From: Leptodontidium sp. MPI-SDFR-AT-0119
Lineage: Eukaryota > Ascomycota > Leotiomycetes > Helotiales > Leptodontidiaceae
DNA: 64,000 nucleotides
Direction: 5' to 3'
Assembly: GCA_020726505.1 (NCBI GenBank)
Contig: JAHLEZ010000008.1
Span: forward strand, 2,170,001-2,234,000
The notes beneath the pieces are model-generated. The model was not told where the DNA came from, did not search any database, and saw only the letters and a list, made by a program, of their open reading frames with translations. Of the stretch, positions 12,126-24,251 are shown piece by piece. The position numbers and the translations under genes are program-made. How positions within the stretch are numbered: the first letter of the stretch is position 1; each line of letters starts with the position of its first letter.

Positions 12126-13895
12126 CTTTGAAGGCCCAAGAGCCTTGATGTTGTGCTATTGAACGATTGTGGTGAACTCTCCGACGTCCGAGGTTGAGCT
12201 GAGAGATGCGTGTTACATGAGCATTGATTGATTGATTGATCCCTCTTGATCTTGGGCCAGCAAGATTGTTCTACCTCCTTGCAAACAAACAGAGTTGATT
12301 AGCGAGTTGCTTCTGTGGGAAAGCGAAGGGAGCAGCTTGCTGGCATATATGGTTATGTGGAAGTGTCACTGCAAGAGGCTTGAGGGTGATGTGATGAAGA
12401 GTCCGCGATGCGCACTTATCTCTAGGAAACTTCTCCACAGCTCAGCCCCGGCACCCTTGGCCCGCCCCCTCCACGGCAGAGACCGACAGACACACCGTTC
12501 TCACCAACAGCGTTGTTGTGCATGCGAGGTACCCTGCAGTCACCCTGCGGACAGGGGTTTTGGTGATGATCCGGCAGGGCTCCCAGGCTCGTGCTGACGA
12601 TTGATTGGCGATCACAAAGCCTGAGAGGCGAACCATCATCCGCTAACTGGCCACTGAAAATCCCTGGATTCCTCCTCAAAGCACCTCGTCACACAAACTC
12701 AGCCTGGGGGATCGATGATTGGGGGCCGTTGGTGGCCTCGTGGCCGTAAGTGGAAGCGTCGTAAAGCTCGGCTGGATGAAATAATTGCATTCACACAAGC
12801 CTGCTATTGCCCTCCCACTGTGATAGTGACGAGAAAACAAACATCAGCGCGATGCCGTGATGTGATGCAACGATACGGGTTTGTGATAGTTGGTTGCCCA
12901 TTTCCCTCCCGCACGGGGCAACCGCCCCGAAGCAATACAAATCACAAACAATTGATATGAATTGAGACTTGAAATCTCCTGGGAATCCTGGCCCCGCTGT
13001 TGCTCCAGCCAGGACGAGAGTGATGAAGCCGTCCATTGGTACGGTACGGCCCGGCTTTGTTGGATTGGGGTGATCGGGGGCTAGTGAGGCCTTTTGAGTG
13101 GCCGCTTCAGAACGCCATAGCGATCTCCAACTATTACTTTTTGGCCCCCTATCTTGTTAACATCCGAGCGGAGTGCTGAATCGGATGGTGGCGCTGTATT
13201 GGGATCGATGGGATCCAGATCCAGACTCGCCCGAATACCGGGCGCGTAACGCTGTGAGAGGATTGGGTGCATCTTCACACGGCCAGACTGCGAGAGAATA
13301 TTATGTCAGCCACCTGACGACTCAGGAGTTGCTTTCTTCAGTTGGCCAATGAGCACCTCCTTCTTTACTGTCTTCGAGAATGTTAGTGCCATTTGTGACC
13401 CAGTAAGAAATCGCCATCAGAGGGCCAGATTCTGTTGCATCACCCCCACAAACGTTTTCCTCGCATCGATTTCCGATGTTATGGTTCGGGACTCAAAGTG
13501 CGATGACTGCAGAAGCGGTTAGAGGTGCCGACTGATTGACTGTTTGGTGCAACCTTGGAACACATCTGTGTCTTGCGAGCGCTACGTTTCCATCTAGAGT
13601 CAGTAGCAAAAGGCGCGATGCTACAGCAGTGCCGTTTGGAAGAAGCATACATGAAGCCATCGACGGGATCTATTGGATTAGATATTGGAAACGAGTGAGA
13701 CCTATAGGCTTGAGTTGTGATGAAGCGGCAGAAGCGATAAACTCCAGCTTCATGAGTTCATTGGATGCATTCTGAGTGCAAAATCTGTACAGTACACTAT
13801 ATGGAACCATTTATGATCCTCTTCTTGCACGACTTTGTATGCGAGAATCTCTCGCATCACACCGACGCCGTTCCACCACATCTTCGATTCGGCGA
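12126..13895. other. intergenic region
   Basis: This 1.8-kb stretch holds the promoter of paralogue 2 (minus strand) and the 3' region of the AA9 gene. A short ATTG tetranucleotide run lies near 12222-12240. The only frames are short and domain-free. Confidence 0.5.
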
Positions 13896-14799
13896 TTATC
13901 CTTTGTAGACTGCAGGGCCAGGAATGACATAGTTGGTGATGGCGTTGTATATGTTTATCATGATTCCAGGGTCTGAAGCTTTGTAGGCTCCTGGAAATGT
14001 GACGCCAGCCGGTGTGGCTTTCCCAGTTCCATTTAGCGTAACTTGGAAACATGTCATATAAAACTGAGCACCGCCAGAACTTGAAGCTGCATGAAGCGCA
14101 ATTGCCTCAGCCCGGAGAAGATAATCTCCCGGTGCCAGAGTCGAGGGAACCTTGAATGATCTCTTGCCGCAGTTGGCGTTCAGTGAATCCTGTGATAATC
14201 AGCACATCTTCTCGTGCCACAGCGCTTAGAACTGTGAAGCTTCGAAGGGAATTCTAAATGTCGGCTTACCGTGCCCCATTTCTTCGTTGTCGGGTTGTAT
14301 CCCTCTTCGTCGATCTTGAACCATGATCCGGCGCCAGCATTTGTTTGGGCATTCGCAACTTTGGACATGTAGATAATGACCGGCCCGAAATGGTTGCCTC
14401 CGATAGCTTCATTTTTGCAAGAGCGATCTCCAGGCTGGGCATGCATCTCGACAGTGACATTGTCACCAGCTGGTGGGTCTATGTCAGCGCTACAATTGCC
14501 GCAGAAGAGTCGAAACGTACCAGTAATTGGGCAGAGTCCGCTCACACCCTTGGTTCCCCCAACATTGCATCTTATATCCGTGGACGAAACTGATGTGACG
14601 GGACTATTGCTGGGAACAGTACGGGCACAAGTTCCAGCTTTATCAACGCTATAGAACAAAGGGTTAGAGGAAAAAGTTTCGCAGGGGCAGTTATAGAAAA
14701 GTCTGGGTACCTTCCAACCCAAAGTTGTTGAAACATGGAATGCCCCACCACAGATGTAGCTGATGCCAGAAGGCATGCTGCTGTGACGAAAGTCTTCAT
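13896..14799 (-). CDS. AA9 lytic polysaccharide monooxygenase
   Basis: Four exons on the minus strand: 14799..14711, 14648..14521, 14469..14270, 14189..13896 (236 aa). A 19-residue signal peptide ends in VVG, which exposes His20 as the mature N-terminus (HSMFQQLWVG), the first ligand of the copper 'histidine brace'. The second His is His99 in GGNHFGPVIIYM. His172 and the axial pair Gln181/Tyr183 lie in LHAASSSGGAQFYMTCFQ. These are the AA9 (formerly GH61) active-site residues, so an active copper enzyme that oxidatively cleaves cellulose or related beta-glucans outside the cell is expected. There is no CBM1 or GPI signal; the protein ends soon after the catalytic fold. The family call is firm; substrate and C1/C4 preference are not readable. 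Confidence 0.95.
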
Positions 14800-15701
14800 T
14801 GTGCTAAAGAATATAAGAAGCAAGCAAAATCTTGAGGAGCAAAGTAAAGTGAAGTGAAGTGAAGTAGAACAGAGATGGCTAAGGAAAATGGAGGGAAGTC
14901 TCTGCGTACTTATAAAAGCCTTATGAGCGACCACCAGGAAGAAAAGTTTTGTATAAACATGACATGTCCTTAATGTGGGGAAACAGAATTCCGGGGTAAA
15001 ATGGTCGCACGAGGGTCGAGAATGCTGGTGAGAAGTGATTTGATGCCATTTGCCTGAATATGAAACGGCACTCCCTGCCGGCAGAAGACATTCGCAATAT
15101 ATGGTAAATTGAAAGTAGAAGGAGCGAAGGAACAGAAAGATTAAATCACCCTTACTAGAGGGTCATATGATTGGGGTTATACAGATTCAAAGCTTGATTC
15201 TGGTGGCTGGCGGATGACATCTCCAGGCGACGTGAACAGAAAAGCCGAGGAAGGTGCGCATTTGCAAGCAGATGACAGAAGCAAGAGGGCAACGAAGAGG
15301 AAGAGCAGCTAGAGAAGAGATTGGTCTGCTTGTTACTTGCTGGACGGTGTTGTATCGCGCATTTTGATGAACGAAACCTGCAATGGATATGATTTCCAAC
15401 AAGCATCGGAAGCTGAATGAGCCTGCGGAGGAGCCTGTGGAGGAGCTCAAGCCGAACTAACTTGACGCGTCGCGAGAAGACTGAGAGAGCAGGTCTTGTA
15501 CAGTAGGAAGTTTCATCTCATCGATAACGAGCCTAGCTCACCATTCACGGTATAGAGACCAATATAGGTTTCCGTGGTTTCCGCGATAATTCGTGATGGA
15601 TTGATGAGGTTGGAAGTTTCAAGAAAATTGGGGAAGTGAAGCGAGGCACGTGAGAGCACACCATGTGATTTTGATATCCACCACATTTTGCTTACTCTCT
15701 A
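14800..15701. other. AA9 promoter and upstream intergenic DNA
   Basis: This is the non-coding region upstream of the AA9 gene. Overlapping short frames carry no recognisable domain. I see no RNA gene. Confidence 0.5.
14909..14914 (-). promoter_or_regulatory. TATA-like element of the AA9 gene
   Basis: On the minus strand TTTATAAG lies about 110 bp upstream of the AA9 start codon. The leader between them contains a run of GAAGT-type pentamers near 14850-14867. Inferred from position only. Confidence 0.4.
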
Positions 15702-15830
15702 CAGGGGTCAGCAAATGTTAAATGGCCTGACCAATTGAGCAGTAGGATCAGGTATCTTGACCAGGTCATTGGTCAGACCACCCTAGAAATTGGCCAGCAA
15801 AAGGTGACATTTAACAACTACTCCAGCCTG
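15702..15830. mobile_element. putative MITE with TA target duplication
   Basis: A 129-bp element is bounded by CAGG...CCTG and flanked on both sides by TA. Its two ends are imperfect inverted repeats: reading inward, both start CAGG and carry TGTTAAATG about 13-17 bases in. A second inverted pair (CCTGACCAAT facing ATTGGTCAG) lies further in, so the whole sequence can fold into a long imperfect hairpin. TA flanks and this size suggest a non-autonomous Tc1/mariner- or pogo-type element. It has no coding capacity. Seen once in this window, so family status is unproven. Confidence 0.5.
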
Positions 15831-16525
15831 TAGGTAGTAGCCATAGTATCGGCAGACGTAGAGAATGTTCTGCTTTGCTACGAACTGGCCGGCGTTTTGA
15901 TTGTTGAGTTTCTTTGTGGTTATCGAAGACATGCCATCACTCAAATCCAACTTCGAAGGTAACTAATGAGCAAGCGAGCTACCTCCCTGATCCAACGTTT
16001 ACTCCAGCTTTGACAAGCCAAGAATACGTTGGCAGGCAGCATAAGTTTAATGTGTACCCAGTCCTTCCAAGTTTGGTAATCGGACCTAGAAAAAGAACAA
16101 TTCTTCGCAGAGTGGAGGTTTGCCAATCAGCGAGTCAATTGGTTCGTTAATGTCGTCAAGCGAGGAATTCGGAGGCTGACTCGTTAATATCTTCAGGACG
16201 TTGAATTTCACGAGAGAGTTTTTGAAGGCTTAGACGGCCTCAAGTTTCTAGTCAAAATGTTTTCGTTCAGATTAAAACAAATCAAATCCAATTAAGCAGA
16301 CCGGCTTGAGATCTATCTCCAGATACGCAATGCAAATGCCTATGAACGCCAACAACCTAACTCCTAGCCGCTTTTCCCATGAAAATGCATCACATCCCAC
16401 CGGTCACCAGAATCCCATTCTTCTCTATGTCCCAGCTATACTCCACGCTGCAATACAAATGAACAGTAGTGATGCAAATGCGAAAAGGAAAGCTTGTTGA
16501 CAGTGCGCCCAGAACTACCCCTGAT
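15831..16525. other. intergenic region
   Basis: About 700 bp between the putative MITE and the 3' end of amidase copy A. No gene is supported. Confidence 0.5.
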
Positions 16526-18358
16526 CTACCACACCGTGCTTTTTGGACGAGGTGAGAAATTTCCACTTCTCGGCCCAAGAGAATTTGGAGAGAATGTTGA
16601 TTGTGAACCGTCTGGTACCGCAGAGGCCGAGTTGCGTCCGCTACGGCCAACATAGCTTTCATCCACCTCGTGCAAGTCTGGAAAGTCTCGTTCAGATCTT
16701 TCTTCCTCGCGGTTCTCATTCCGACTCGCGTTCCTGGACTTTGGAGATGATGGTCGATTGAATGTAGGAGACTTTGGTGACGGTTTTCTGAAACTCGTTC
16801 TGGAATATTCTGGACTCGGAAGGTCATAGTAGCTTTCGCTGATCGGTGTAGGCTTGGGGCTGAAGAAGACAGGTGGACATCGAGCGTCTGAAGGCGACAC
16901 AGGTGAGAAATCGTAGTAGTAGTCATCGACATCTTCTGATCCATTGCCACTGTCAGGATCAGACCAATCGGGGAAATTCAAGGGCTCTTCTTTGGTAGCT
17001 TCTGGCGAAGGAACAGGTTCTGGAACTTCAGTGGCACACGAGTTGGGAGTTGACACAAGCTTGGCTCCAGGTCGCTTGTCGGTATCGACCACCAAGAGCT
17101 CTTTCTCTCCTCGGCCGAGCAGTCCATAGACTTTTACTTCGCCGTTATTGATTCCGATCACAGCACTCGTTCCAGCGTAGACGACTTCTTCTTCTGTACC
17201 ACAGCGATTGGCGAAAATGACGATGATTTCGCCAACTGCTTCAGCTCTGATAAGAGGCTCGAGTCTACCCAGCCAGTAGGCTAGAGTCTCCATGTCAGGT
17301 TCACTCGGAGCTCTGCTGAAAGACCTTGGGTCCTCGCGAGTGAGCCAGCTAGAGTATACAAAGTCAGTATTCTATCAATTAACGGGGATTGTCCTGAACA
17401 TTGGAAGTCTGGACCCCAACTGATGTATCGTTGATGGAAAGAACTTACGCCATTGATAGTATTACTAGGTTGGCCTTAATATGAAGGACATGATGTGCGA
17501 ACTCCCAAGCACTCCAAGGAGCCTCGAACTTGTAAGGGCTGTTGTGGTCAGCAAGCGAAGTAATTACTGTGATTTTTGAACTTACTTGAGATCCATACCT
17601 AGGCGAGAGATCTCAGTCAGTGATGTACATTGAACTTTCATTAGGTCAAACTTACAAATTCCCATAGCGATATTGCCAAGGCCCTCAATATCTCCGGCAT
17701 AAAAGCCCTTTCCTTCGAGAGCCCATGTCTCATCGGTGTAATACAAGAATGACTTGCGGTAATTTGCAATCGTCTCGCCTTCTGCGTTAACCATAATAAC
17801 AGAGTTGTAGTATTCCGGGTTAGCAGGCCATTTCTTGCTGACATCGACCTTCTCAGGGTAGCCAGCAGCAACTATACAGTTGTGCTTCAGTGCTGTGGTT
17901 CGTGCCCATAGAGAGGTGATCCCAGCGGCAGTAGGTTCCAGGTACGGTGAGATATGCTGCAGGGACCGGAAGTTATATCCTGTTGAAATCAGCTTATGTA
18001 CGTACCCCATAATCTCCACCAAAACCCCGCTGTTGGTTTTGAAGAATCCCGCCAGTCTGGTTTCTGCGGCGCATAGCCGAGACAGCCTCTCGGGATCGAC
18101 CCGAACGTCATCTCACCAACGACCGACATCACTCCATGAATGGGACTTGTAGGATAGAGTCTGAGACTTACCAGTAAAGGCCATCTCCGGCAAGACAAGC
18201 AGATCCAGATCCTGGGGATTGGACCTGCTCAGGACGCAATCGGCACGATTGAGGTTGTTGTCAACATCGCCAACCTGTGAGAGGTGAGTCCTTCCGTGTT
18301 AGAGCAGCATACAATGCTAACATACCTGAGGCGCAAACTGCAGGCAACCTATTCTCAT
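16526..18358 (-). CDS. Nta1-like protein N-terminal amidase, copy A
   Basis: Six exons on the minus strand: 18358..18326, 18274..18172, 17979..17656, 17598..17586, 17538..17449, 17348..16526 (461 aa). This is a nitrilase-superfamily (carbon-nitrogen hydrolase) protein of the yeast Nta1 type, which deamidates N-terminal Asn/Gln in the N-degron pathway. The Glu-Lys-Cys triad is visible: Glu41 in VLPEMAFTGYNF, Lys121 in NYRKSFLY, Cys154 in MGICMDLNPYKFEAPW. The catalytic domain ends near residue 275 (KVYGLLGRGEKELLVVDT). The remaining tail is Ser/Pro-rich and ends in RPKSTVW. Exon 4 is only 13 nt and completes the split Cys154 codon. Intron 2 is long (192 bp). First of three same-strand paralogues. 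The superfamily is firm; Nta1 specificity is inferred from the motif context. Confidence 0.9.
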
Positions 18359-18371
18359 TGTTGCGGTTGTT

Positions 18372-18397
18372 AGAGAGAGAGAGAGAGAGAGAGAGAG
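18372..18397. repeat. (AG)n microsatellite in the 5' leader of amidase copy A
   Basis: An uninterrupted AG dinucleotide run of 13 units starts 13 bp upstream of the copy A start codon (reads CT on the coding strand). Confidence 0.9.
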
Positions 18398-20810
18398 TTG
18401 ATGTGTAGAGAGTGTTGTTGTCGCAATGCTCTGCTGTGGTGTCGATTGTCGTCGTTTCGATAGTCTGCCGCCAATTCGAAGCGTGGAGATCAAGCGCGAA
18501 CGCGAGGACTTATATCGTTGACGAGAGTATAGAAGCTGGTACAAAGTTTCACCTAGTTTGGACTATTTCCATGCGACGAACCCCGATCGGTTTTTACCCC
18601 CAAAGTACTGAGTGTACATACCATGCTGATGCATGAGGTGGTTGGACAGGTCGTGGCCCGAAGAAGAGTTCTAGTGGGCGCTTACTCCTTGTTGCCACTG
18701 CAGACTAGGCCAGGTCTGAAATCCCCCGCTCCCGCGGCCGATGATGCAGTCACAGCGTCGATGCCACCCGGAAGACCCTTGATAGTTCATGGCTTCAGCG
18801 AATCAGTAAGTTGTGTTACACAACTACTACTACGATGAAGAAATGTTTGCAGATAAGGGTGGCTGGGCGGGCAGTGGGGTGATCGATTAAGAATCATCTC
18901 TTTAAGCAAGCCTTTAATGAGTATGTGAGTGCTACTGAGCAGCTTTTCAGTAGGTCTTCTTCACTTGCTAGTCCATCTCATAGCCCTTAAGATTTGGAGG
19001 CATATTTTGTCAAGTGTCTTTAAGAGTCTTCAGAATCTCAACCGTCAACTTTTAGGCTCTGAGCTTGTCTGCACCACTATCTACTGTATGATACCATAGA
19101 GTACTTCGCGCTTCTTCAGCGACAAGGCTCGAATACCAACATCCTTAACCGCTTAGACCCCAATTTATCTTTAAAGAAAAGTGTGCACACGCGCGTATCC
19201 AAGTCTGCATCTTTTTCATCTTTCTTTCTAAAGTTCTTGCATCATCATCTCCTCTTTCAGTCAAGAGGAGCACACACATATTCAGATCCTATCAATGAGA
19301 ATGCATTCCGACTTTCCGTCCAATATTGTCCTGCAGCCCGGGCCATACACAGCGCTTCCATCACTTCCAGAAATTCTGATGAGAGATCAAGCAGATTCGA
19401 GGCACAGATTCGAACAAAGTTTTTCCTTTCAAGCTTGTCCCATGAGAACATTGAGAAGGAATTTCTCATGCAGGCAAGCTTTTGGGAACGGCAGAAGATA
19501 CCGCTGCCCGCCGGGGACATCTTCCTGAAGTTCTTCCACACCGGCAGAGAGGCCGCATGAGAGGCCACACTTTTTCAGCCACCAACGCAGTCATAGCCAC
19601 CCATTCGATTACTTGCAGCCCTCCCGCGACGGCCCGGGGCGTAAATCTTGGTAGAGACGCGCCTCATTGTCCAGTAGCGAGGACTCGTTCATGTCAGCTT
19701 CCTGCAACGCTTATCAACTTGGCCATCAAGTGCTCATGCCAACGACCTGCTGCATAAACTCAAAATTTGGGAAGCGCTTGTACATGGTGTACCAGTGGAT
19801 TTGTTGAAAAGAGAGCTCTAAAATCCACAGGTTCCCCCGAGATGCTTGCTGATCCCCGCGTGAACACTCCGTAGCAGCTTCTCAATCGGGACAGCTCCCA
19901 AGAACTCACACGCTTCTCCCGCCTATCTGGACGAGAGAAACCCCTCATCTGCATGCAGATAAGCAAGGCTGCTTGAAAATCAATATTTCATGCATGTCGT
20001 TACCCCTCCATCGATCGAGCTGGTAGCGCCTTAAGCGTGAAGTCGGCACATTTCTCCTCACAACTTCCAAGTTCTCCAATATCTCTTCCAATCTCACCAA
20101 ATTATCTCGATATTTCATCGTCATCTCACTCAATGTTTCTCGCGTGAATGGACAGAAACAGCGTTTTCACATCATTAACACACTTGGGGGCTATCACACG
20201 ATCTGACGACTAACAGGCCAATGGGCCATCTTTCTGAAGGAACATATCCCGCAACCACACCATGTGAAGACATCCAAATGCTTGAAGGTGTCGTTCAGAC
20301 TTCCTGATCAAGAATGATGGACAGCTCCCTCACAGCCAATTCGTCACAGTAACCGCCAGATACCCAAAACAAATCTCGACGCGCAACTATTGATTTCTAA
20401 CTTGAGAATAAGGATAGACTTGCTTGCATCTGGAGGTCAACTTTCTTCAAGCTGATCTATTTCGAAAGCATGGCCACCGGTCCATGCGACCTTTAGAAGC
20501 GCCAACCTTACGCGTAAGTTCGAACAGATCACAACCTTCCCAGAAGTCCGCTCAAGCTTCATCTATCTAGACTCTGATACTAACTTCTATTTTCGGGTAT
20601 CCAACATCCCGCTCTGGGAACAACTATATCGTTTACTGACCACGAAGCAAGTCAACAAGAATAGCTCCGAGCTATTTACATCCTCGTGTTGCTATTCTCA
20701 TCCAGCGTTGCGCCAACTTCTTCGACATGGAAGATCTCGAACACCATCTCTTTTGAAGACCTTCAACTTAGGCTTTCTATTTACAGATTTACGACCAAAA
20801 CAAACACATC
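18398..20810. other. intergenic region upstream of amidase copy A
   Basis: This 2.4-kb stretch has several frames of 60-125 codons in overlapping registers without recognisable domains. A 125-codon plus-strand frame at 19183-19560 has no ATG-proximal signal or motif I can name. I annotate no gene here. Confidence 0.45.
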
Positions 20811-21255
20811 ATGGGTAACTCGACTTCAAGCAAGCTATTTTGATCTTCGTTGTCCAAAAAAACCAAATCTCCAGACGCGAAAGCCAGCAGCGTGAAGCGT
20901 CGGAAGAGGAACCACATCTACAATTCCATCCTAAGCGCTGATCTTCAAATAGCCTCCAATGAATATGTGGCTCACAGTTTCTATTTGGAAAACGATGAGA
21001 TTCTGCTGGACACCTATCTTTCGCCTCTCAATGCCTCGAGAGACACAGAGCGTGTCGAACATCGCACTCAGATCTCCAAACAAGCAGCTTGGTTGGCAAG
21101 TAAGACGCTTGATGCTTCGTTCTCAACTGTTCACTGTAAGCATACCTCGAGAGACTCTCATACACAGCCCGCATCTTGTGACAGACGCTAACCAGAGCCA
21201 TTCCATAGGCCTTCGTCACTACTCACCACACCCAGATCACTTCAGCACAACTTGA
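20811..21255 (+). pseudogene. possible small gene with an early in-frame TGA, or a two-intron gene
   Basis: An ATG at 20811 opens MGNSTSSKLF and meets TGA at 20841. The same frame then continues for 98 codons (rich in Lys/Arg, then LQIASNEYVAHSFYLENDE) to a good donor at 21136. Splicing to the acceptor at 21208 (branch GCTAACC) adds LRHYSPHPDHFSTT and a stop at 21253. Alternatively, an intron at 20815-20873 (GTAACT...CCAG) would remove the stop and give a protein starting MDAKASSVKRRKR. No domain is recognised. It is either a short real gene with that intron or a gene broken by one stop. Confidence that anything is encoded is moderate at best. Confidence 0.35.
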
Positions 21256-21275
21256 ATGCCCGAGACCTTCTCCAA

Positions 21276-21302
21276 CCCCCCCCCCCCCCCCCCCCCCCCC
21301 CC
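21276..21302. repeat. 27-bp poly-C homopolymer
   Basis: An unbroken run of 27 C residues lies just after the possible small gene. The complementary G run could form a G-quadruplex. The exact length may be affected by sequencing. Confidence 0.9.
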
Positions 21303-22342
21303 AAAGCAAGCTCATAGCCATGAAGCACCCCTCAATTCCAGTACAACGAAATCCCACTCCGAACTCCACAAGCGAAAGAATTTCTCTCCATCATACAGGA
21401 AACATCCTACATCCACCGAACACAAACCCATGACTATTCGGACGAGGCGAGATCTACACACACATCAGAATATAAGGGCTCGAGAGTCAGGATATATCCA
21501 AAGCCATAATTCTCAGTCATACATACACACACCCGGAGCAAGACAGAACCGTTGCTCCGCTCCTGCACAGTGGGAATATTTTGCCAAGTTTGTTCACCGC
21601 CCCCTCACTTCACTTCAATCTGTTGGCAGACACTGACTACCTCTGGGTAGGTGACTAGACATGTGACACAGAAACTAACTAATTATACCTAAGCTAAATC
21701 GCTGTCAAAAGTATTCGCCTCCGTAGATATGAAGACAAATACAAGACGAGACGAGGTTTGTTTGTTTGAATTCCTCGCTTATGAGCAGGAGCCTGTCTAC
21801 CTATCCTATGAAGGCTAATTCTTGGTACTGTACACACAGGGTCATCTCAATCTCCATTGTCACGACTCGCTAGCAGTGTTGCACTTCCCTCTCCTTTCAT
21901 GAAATTTCAGCAAGTAGTCCAGTCCAGTCTCGTACGGCATGAGGTGAGAGGAAGCTTCTTGAAAGTTTGATTTGTTTTATCTTTGCCTGGCAAATTACTC
22001 AGAAACTGTCCAGTCGTCCACCCACAGGCTTTAACCTTCCCAGAAAGTCTCACTTGAGATCATCCCACATCACCAACCCATAGACACATAACCATGACTC
22101 GACCTCATGACCCATCCAACCTCATACCTACATGGTATCATATCTATACAAGAGTACGCCCTAGACTCTAACCGACAGCCTGCAGGCCCACTCGCCGACC
22201 TGTCATAACATGAACACATCAATTCAGAACACTATGCTCAAACCCAGACTACCCTAAACTCCAATGCTGTATGTTAGAACGCCGCTAAATTCCCAATCCA
22301 CAGACTCTGAACGCCTCCTCTTCCCAAGCCACGATGATCACT
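21303..22342. other. intergenic region
   Basis: One kilobase between the poly-C tract and the 3' end of amidase copy B. It contains only short frames without recognisable domains; no gene supported. Confidence 0.5.
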
Positions 22343-24251
22343 TCACCAATTCACACTCTTGGGCCGAGCAGACGTGATGGGACTTTTGAGCCCATTCGCC
22401 TTGTTCGAGAATTTCGACTCGCCGCCATGGTCCGGTGCCGCTGATGCTGAATGTGGGGGAGTGTTGCTTGTATGTAAACCGAGCCCCACTCCAAACATTC
22501 GCGAAGCTGCTAGAGATTCTTCCGTCAGGTCATGAGATTCAACATCGGGTTCGATGATTTCCGGCTGATGATTCCGATTTGAGCCTCGAGACTGTGGACA
22601 AGATGAGCGGTAAAAGCTTGGAGAGTCTGGCCGGTCGGGCTCAATCTGCTTGACTTGTTCCACGCTGGATCTCAGGCTCGCACGGCGCTGAGGGTGATCA
22701 GTTTGGCGGGGCTTTGCGAAGAAAGAAGTTGGGCTTCCTGGATCTACGGGTGACAAGGGAGCTAGGATATCATCCATGGTAAATGCTTCTGGGGTAGAAG
22801 GACTTCGCAGAGAGGGTGTAGTTGTCGCGGTTGTCTCTGTTTTGACACTCAGGTTCGTAGTGGTGGACTGACCAGATCTTGCAGACTTTGTCGATACACT
22901 GGAGTTTGTCTTCGGGATGGAGAGATCGGCATCTCGCTTTGCTGCGGATGCAGTCGAGTTCGGCTCAGAGACCAGCTTTGCTTGCGGAGGACGGGTGGTA
23001 TCGACAACTAACAATTCGCGCTCACCACGACCCAGGATGCCATACACCTTGACCTCACCACTTTGGATTCCTAAGACTGCACTAGTCCCGGCATATACTG
23101 CATCGTCCTCGGTCCCACATCGATTAGCAAGTACGACTATTATTTCATCATCGTTCTCAGCTCGGATAAGAGGTTCGAATCTTGCAATCCAGTAAGAGAG
23201 TGTCTCCATATCCGGTTCTTTCGGTGTACGGCTGAAAGCTCTGGCGTCTTCTCGCGTGAGCCAGGCCATGGAGATAATGACTAGGTTCGCCTGCTTATGG
23301 AGGATGTGGTAGGCAAATTCCCAGGCACTCCATGGAGCTTCAAATTTGTACGGACTAGAAGAGGTTAGTCTTCCCCTGCTATATCTAGAGGAAAAGGTTT
23401 CCTTACTTTAGGTCCATGCCTGAAGATACCTGATTAGCCGATGTTGCAAGTGCTGAGCATATTAAAATACTCACGCTCAAATGACTTAGTTGGCCACTTA
23501 CAGATCCCCATTGCTACATTTCCGAGTCCCTCTATCGCACCATCATAAAACCCGTCCGGTCCTTCCAGCGCCCATGTTTCGTCGGTATAATAGAGGAAGG
23601 ACTTTCTATAGTTCGCAATAGTCTCTCCTCCAGCATTCACCGTTATCGCCGAATTATAATACTCCGGCGACGCAGGCCACCTCGGGCTGATGTCGACTTT
23701 TTCGGGGTACCCAGCAGTAACAACACAATCGTACTTCAAAGCTGTCGTTCTGGCCCAGAGCGATGTAATACCGGCGGTCGTAGGTTCGAGGTAAGGACTG
23801 ATATGCTGAAGCGACTTGAAATTGTACCCTGCTTCTATTAATATCCCATCGCAACGAGATAATTTGACAAGCGCAAGCAGCATAACATGTCTAGCTCGTC
23901 ATGGCAGAATCCTTGGACTTGGATGGTATGCAGCGACTTTGCGTGCGATACTAGGAATTCTCCACTTTCAACCCAACATTCCACCACCATGTCTTGCGAA
24001 ATACAGAACGGCGCGACGCCAAGCCATCTTTTCCCCAACCAAACTCACCACTAAACGCCAACTCCGGCAGGACTAGCAGATCAAGGTTTTGCGGATTTGA
24101 TCTACTCAAGACCGCATCTGCACGATTGAGGTTGTTATCAACGTCGCCGACTTGCGGGGCGAACTGTTTGCGACATCAGTCCCAGTACCATGGCGCTGGG
24201 AACGCAAGGGGATCGAAAGGAGGGGCATACCTGGAGACACCCAATCCTCAT
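22343..24251 (-). CDS. Nta1-like protein N-terminal amidase, copy B
   Basis: Five exons on the minus strand: 24251..24231, 24163..24049, 23828..23502, 23419..23407, 23354..22343 (495 aa). Same fold and triad as copy A: Glu41 in VLPELAFSGYNF, Lys121 in NYRKSFLYYTDE, Cys155 in MGICMDLNPYKF. Exon 1 is just 21 nt (MRIGCLQ). The first intron falls after CLQ, whereas in copies A and C it lies four codons later, after FAPQ. The intron seen in A and C at SMA/W is absent, so exon 5 runs through WLTREDARAFS. The 13-nt micro-exon is conserved. Intron 2 is 220 bp. The tail is Ser/Thr-rich and ends in RPKSVNW. It probably has the same amidase activity; nothing indicates a broken gene. Confidence 0.89.

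Noticed and set aside
19183..19560. 125-codon plus-strand frame
   Set aside because: No domain, no splice partners, and an equally long antisense frame at the same place.
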